Shown here piece after piece: positions 62,514 to 64,000 of a stretch of DNA of 64,000 nucleotides (the first letter of the stretch is position 1; every line of letters begins with the position of its first letter). The stretch comes from Antedon mediterranea (Eukaryota; Echinodermata; Crinoidea; Comatulida; Antedonidae). The notes under the pieces are model-generated. The model saw only the letters and a program-made list of their open reading frames with translations. It was not told where the DNA came from and did not search any database. The DNA lies in NCBI RefSeq assembly GCF_964355755.1, contig NC_092671.1, forward strand, positions 14,116,501 to 14,180,500, read 5' to 3'. The translations under genes and the position numbers were made by a program.

Positions 62514-62585
62514 GGGGATATAGCTCAGCGGTAGAGCATTCGACTGCAGATCGAGAGGTCCCTGGTTCAAAGCCGGGTGTCTCCT
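62514..62585 (+). tRNA. tRNA-Cys(GCA), unit 32, T-loop change
   Basis: All stems pair, but the T loop is TTCAAAG, altering the B box (GGTTCAAAGCC). TTTT follows. Confidence 0.65.
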
Positions 62586-62650
62586 TTTATTATATTAAAT
62601 TAGGCTAATTGATGATAATAAAAACAGCACAATATTCCATACAAAACGCA

Positions 62651-62740
62651 GGGGATATAGCTTAGTGGTAGAGCATTATTTTGACTTTAGATCGAGAGTT
62701 CCCTTGTTCAAATGCGGCTGTTCAAATGCGGCTGTCCACT
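62651..62740 (+). pseudogene. tRNA-Cys unit 33, UUA loop and T-arm duplication
   Basis: Same lesion as unit 22 plus a 14-nt tandem duplication (TTCAAATGCGGCTG) in the T arm. Confidence 0.88.
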
Positions 62741-62803
62741 CTTAATATATTTATTAGGCTAATTGATGATAATAAAAACAGCACATTATTCATATAAAAC
62801 GCA

Positions 62804-62875
62804 GGGGACATAGCTCAGTGGTAGAGCATTCGACTGCAGATCGAGAGGTCCCTGGTTCAAATCCGGGTGTCCCCT
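62804..62875 (+). tRNA. tRNA-Cys-GCA: tRNA-Cys(GCA), unit 34, fully paired
   Basis: GGGGACA/TGTCCCC acceptor all Watson-Crick, rest consensus. Confidence 0.94.
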
Positions 62876-62940
62876 CCTATTATATTAATTTAGGCTAAAT
62901 GTTGATAATAAAAACAGAACATTATTCCATATATAACACA

Positions 62941-63012
62941 GGGGATATAGCTCAGCGGTAGAGCATTCGACTGCAGATCGAGAGGTCCCTGGTTCAAATC
63001 AGGGTGTCCCCT
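62941..63012 (+). tRNA. tRNA-Cys-GCA: tRNA-Cys(GCA), unit 35
   Basis: D loop AGCGGTA; one T-stem mismatch (CAGGG, 52-62). Confidence 0.75.
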
Positions 63013-63077
63013 CCTATTATATTAATTTAGGCTAAATGTTGATAATAAAAACAGCACATTATTCCATATATAACACA

Positions 63078-63149
63078 GGGGATATAGCTCAGCGGTAGAG
63101 CATTCGACTGCAGATCGAGAGGTCCCTGGTTCAAATCCGGGTGTCCCCT
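63078..63149 (+). tRNA. tRNA-Cys-GCA: tRNA-Cys(GCA), unit 36, fully paired
   Basis: All stems pair; D loop AGCGGTA; boxes intact. Confidence 0.95.
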
Positions 63150-63214
63150 GTTATTATAATAGTTATGGCTAATTGATGATAATAAAAACAGCACATTATT
63201 CCATATAAATCACA

Positions 63215-63286
63215 GGGGACATAGCTCAGTGGTAGCGCATTCGACTGCAGATCGAGAGGTCCCTGGTTCAAATCCGGGTATCCCCT
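63215..63286 (+). tRNA. tRNA-Cys(GCA), unit 37
   Basis: Same as unit 29, 1119 bp upstream (D stem GCTC/GCGC, C6-A67). Confidence 0.65.
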
Positions 63287-63351
63287 CTTATTATATTAAT
63301 TTAGGCTAATTGATGACAATAAAAACAGCACATTATTCAATATAAACCGCA

Positions 63352-63423
63352 GGGGATATAGCTCAGTGGAAGAGCAATCGACTGCAGATCAAGACGTCCC
63401 TGGTTCAAATCCGGGTGTCCTCT
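63352..63423 (+). tRNA. tRNA-Cys(GCA), unit 38, ATCGA subfamily
   Basis: Same as unit 30, 1119 bp upstream; two anticodon-stem mismatches. Confidence 0.55.
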
Positions 63424-63488
63424 CTTATTATATTAATTTGGGCTAATTGATGATAATAAAAACAGCACATTATTCCATATAAATCGCA

Positions 63489-63560
63489 GGGGATATAGCT
63501 CAGTGGAAGAACAATCGACTGCAGATCAAGACGTCCCTGGTTCAAATCCGGGTGTCCTCT
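63489..63560 (+). tRNA. tRNA-Cys(GCA), unit 39, GAAC/ATCGA subfamily
   Basis: D-stem and two anticodon-stem mismatches, as unit 17. Confidence 0.52.
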
Positions 63561-63625
63561 CTTATTATATTAATTTGGGCTAATTGATGATAATAAAAAC
63601 AGCACATTATTCCATATAAATCGCA

Positions 63626-63697
63626 GGGGATATAGCTCAGTGGAAGAGCATTCGACTGCAGATCAAGACGTCCCTGGTTCAAATCCGGGTGTCCTCT
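63626..63697 (+). tRNA. tRNA-Cys(GCA), unit 40
   Basis: Intermediate: 5' anticodon strand TTCGA restored, 3' strand TCAAG, leaving only C29-A41 mismatched. Confidence 0.65.
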
Positions 63698-63762
63698 CTT
63701 ATTATATTAATTTGGGCTAATTGATGATAATAAAAACAGCACATTATTCCATATAAATCGCA

Positions 63763-63834
63763 GGGGATATAGCTCAGTGGTAGAGCATTCGACTGCAGAT
63801 CGAGAGGTCCCTGGTTCAAATCCGGGTGTCCCCT
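63763..63834 (+). tRNA. tRNA-Cys-GCA: tRNA-Cys(GCA), unit 41, consensus
   Basis: Identical to consensus; followed by the CCGATCC junction spacer. Confidence 0.95.
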
Positions 63835-63892
63835 CCGATCCTATATTATATTAATTTAGGCTAAATGTTGATAATAAAAACAGCACATTATT

Positions 63893-63964
63893 CCAGATAT
63901 AGCTCAGCGGTAGAGCATTCGACTGCAGATCGAGAGGTCCCTGGTTCAAATCCGGGTGTCCCCT
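63893..63964 (+). pseudogene. tRNA-Cys unit 42, acceptor replaced by spacer
   Basis: A 14-bp deletion between two GATAT words joins spacer to the D arm, so the 5' acceptor is CCAGATA and cannot pair with TGTCCCC. The rest is intact and TTTT follows. Confidence 0.8.
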
Positions 63965-64000
63965 TTTATTATATTAAATTAGGCTAATTGATGATAATAA

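Larger units (their letters stand above)
58277..64000 (+). repeat. Tandem tRNA-Cys gene array, 42 units, about 137-bp period
   Basis: Each unit is a 72-bp tRNA-Cys-like sequence plus a spacer of about 65 bp (TTATTATATTAATTTAGGCT, AATTGATGATAATAAAAACA, GCACATTATTCCATATAAA). All units are on the plus strand and the array runs off the right edge. Consensus anticodon GCA; A box TAGCTCAGTGG, B box GGTTCAAATCC. Nine units are fully paired. Individual units are listed separately. Confidence 0.97.

Noticed and set aside
58277-64000. Regular repeat-spacer layout resembling a CRISPR array
   Set aside because: The repeats fold as tRNA-Cys, the spacers are alike rather than unique, and the context is a eukaryotic genome.

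Overview
The window is animal nuclear DNA: AT-rich, with intron-containing genes, standard GT-AG splice sites and many small DNA transposons. Gene content (an ErbB receptor and the ciliary protein TMEM237) and base style (frequent TAGGCCTA- and TACTGTACAGTA-like words, plus a dispersed repeat familiar from marine invertebrates) suggest a marine invertebrate, possibly an echinoderm-like deuterostome. The species assignment is inference.

Layout. (1) About 0.57-26.2 kb, minus strand: nine exons of an EGFR/ErbB receptor ectodomain (L1, furin-like Cys-rich, start of L2). Their splice phases join into one open frame of about 440 codons. The signal-peptide exon and everything after L2 (transmembrane segment, kinase) are not seen; the gene runs off the left edge. 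Its introns hold a 144-149 bp tandem repeat, a 5'-truncated LINE tail, several inverted-repeat elements and a 114-bp templated insertion with a 16-bp target duplication. (2) About 26.6-41.3 kb: no convincing gene. It holds a 4-kb TTA-flanked inverted-repeat element with a second transposon nested inside, a related 0.9-kb element, a broken tandem duplication and a 21-bp minisatellite. (3) About 41.35-52.14 kb, plus strand: TMEM237 (ciliary transition zone) in 14 recognised exons, including a 30-nt in-frame microexon; the first coding exon was not found. A 29-bp minisatellite and a TTAA-flanked element lie in its introns, and a transposon downstream of the stop carries the first AATAAA. (4) 54.09-57.94 kb: two unnamed four-exon genes, head to head across 560 bp, with identical intron phases (1,0,1) and similar second exons, so probably divergent paralogues. 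(5) 58.28 kb to the right edge: a tandem array of 42 tRNA-Cys units at about 137-bp spacing. Nine are fully paired GCA genes; the rest are one-mismatch copies, subfamily variants and pseudogenes, including two with a UCA (opal-reading) anticodon and one with GCU.

The most distinctive content is the tRNA-Cys array (anticodon variants, lack of T4 terminators, higher-order duplications). After it come the divergent paralogue pair, the missing dimerisation-arm loop in the ErbB model, and an inverted-repeat family whose members share termini but carry different subterminal palindromes. The protein genes show no common pathway; ErbB is a signalling receptor and TMEM237 is ciliary.
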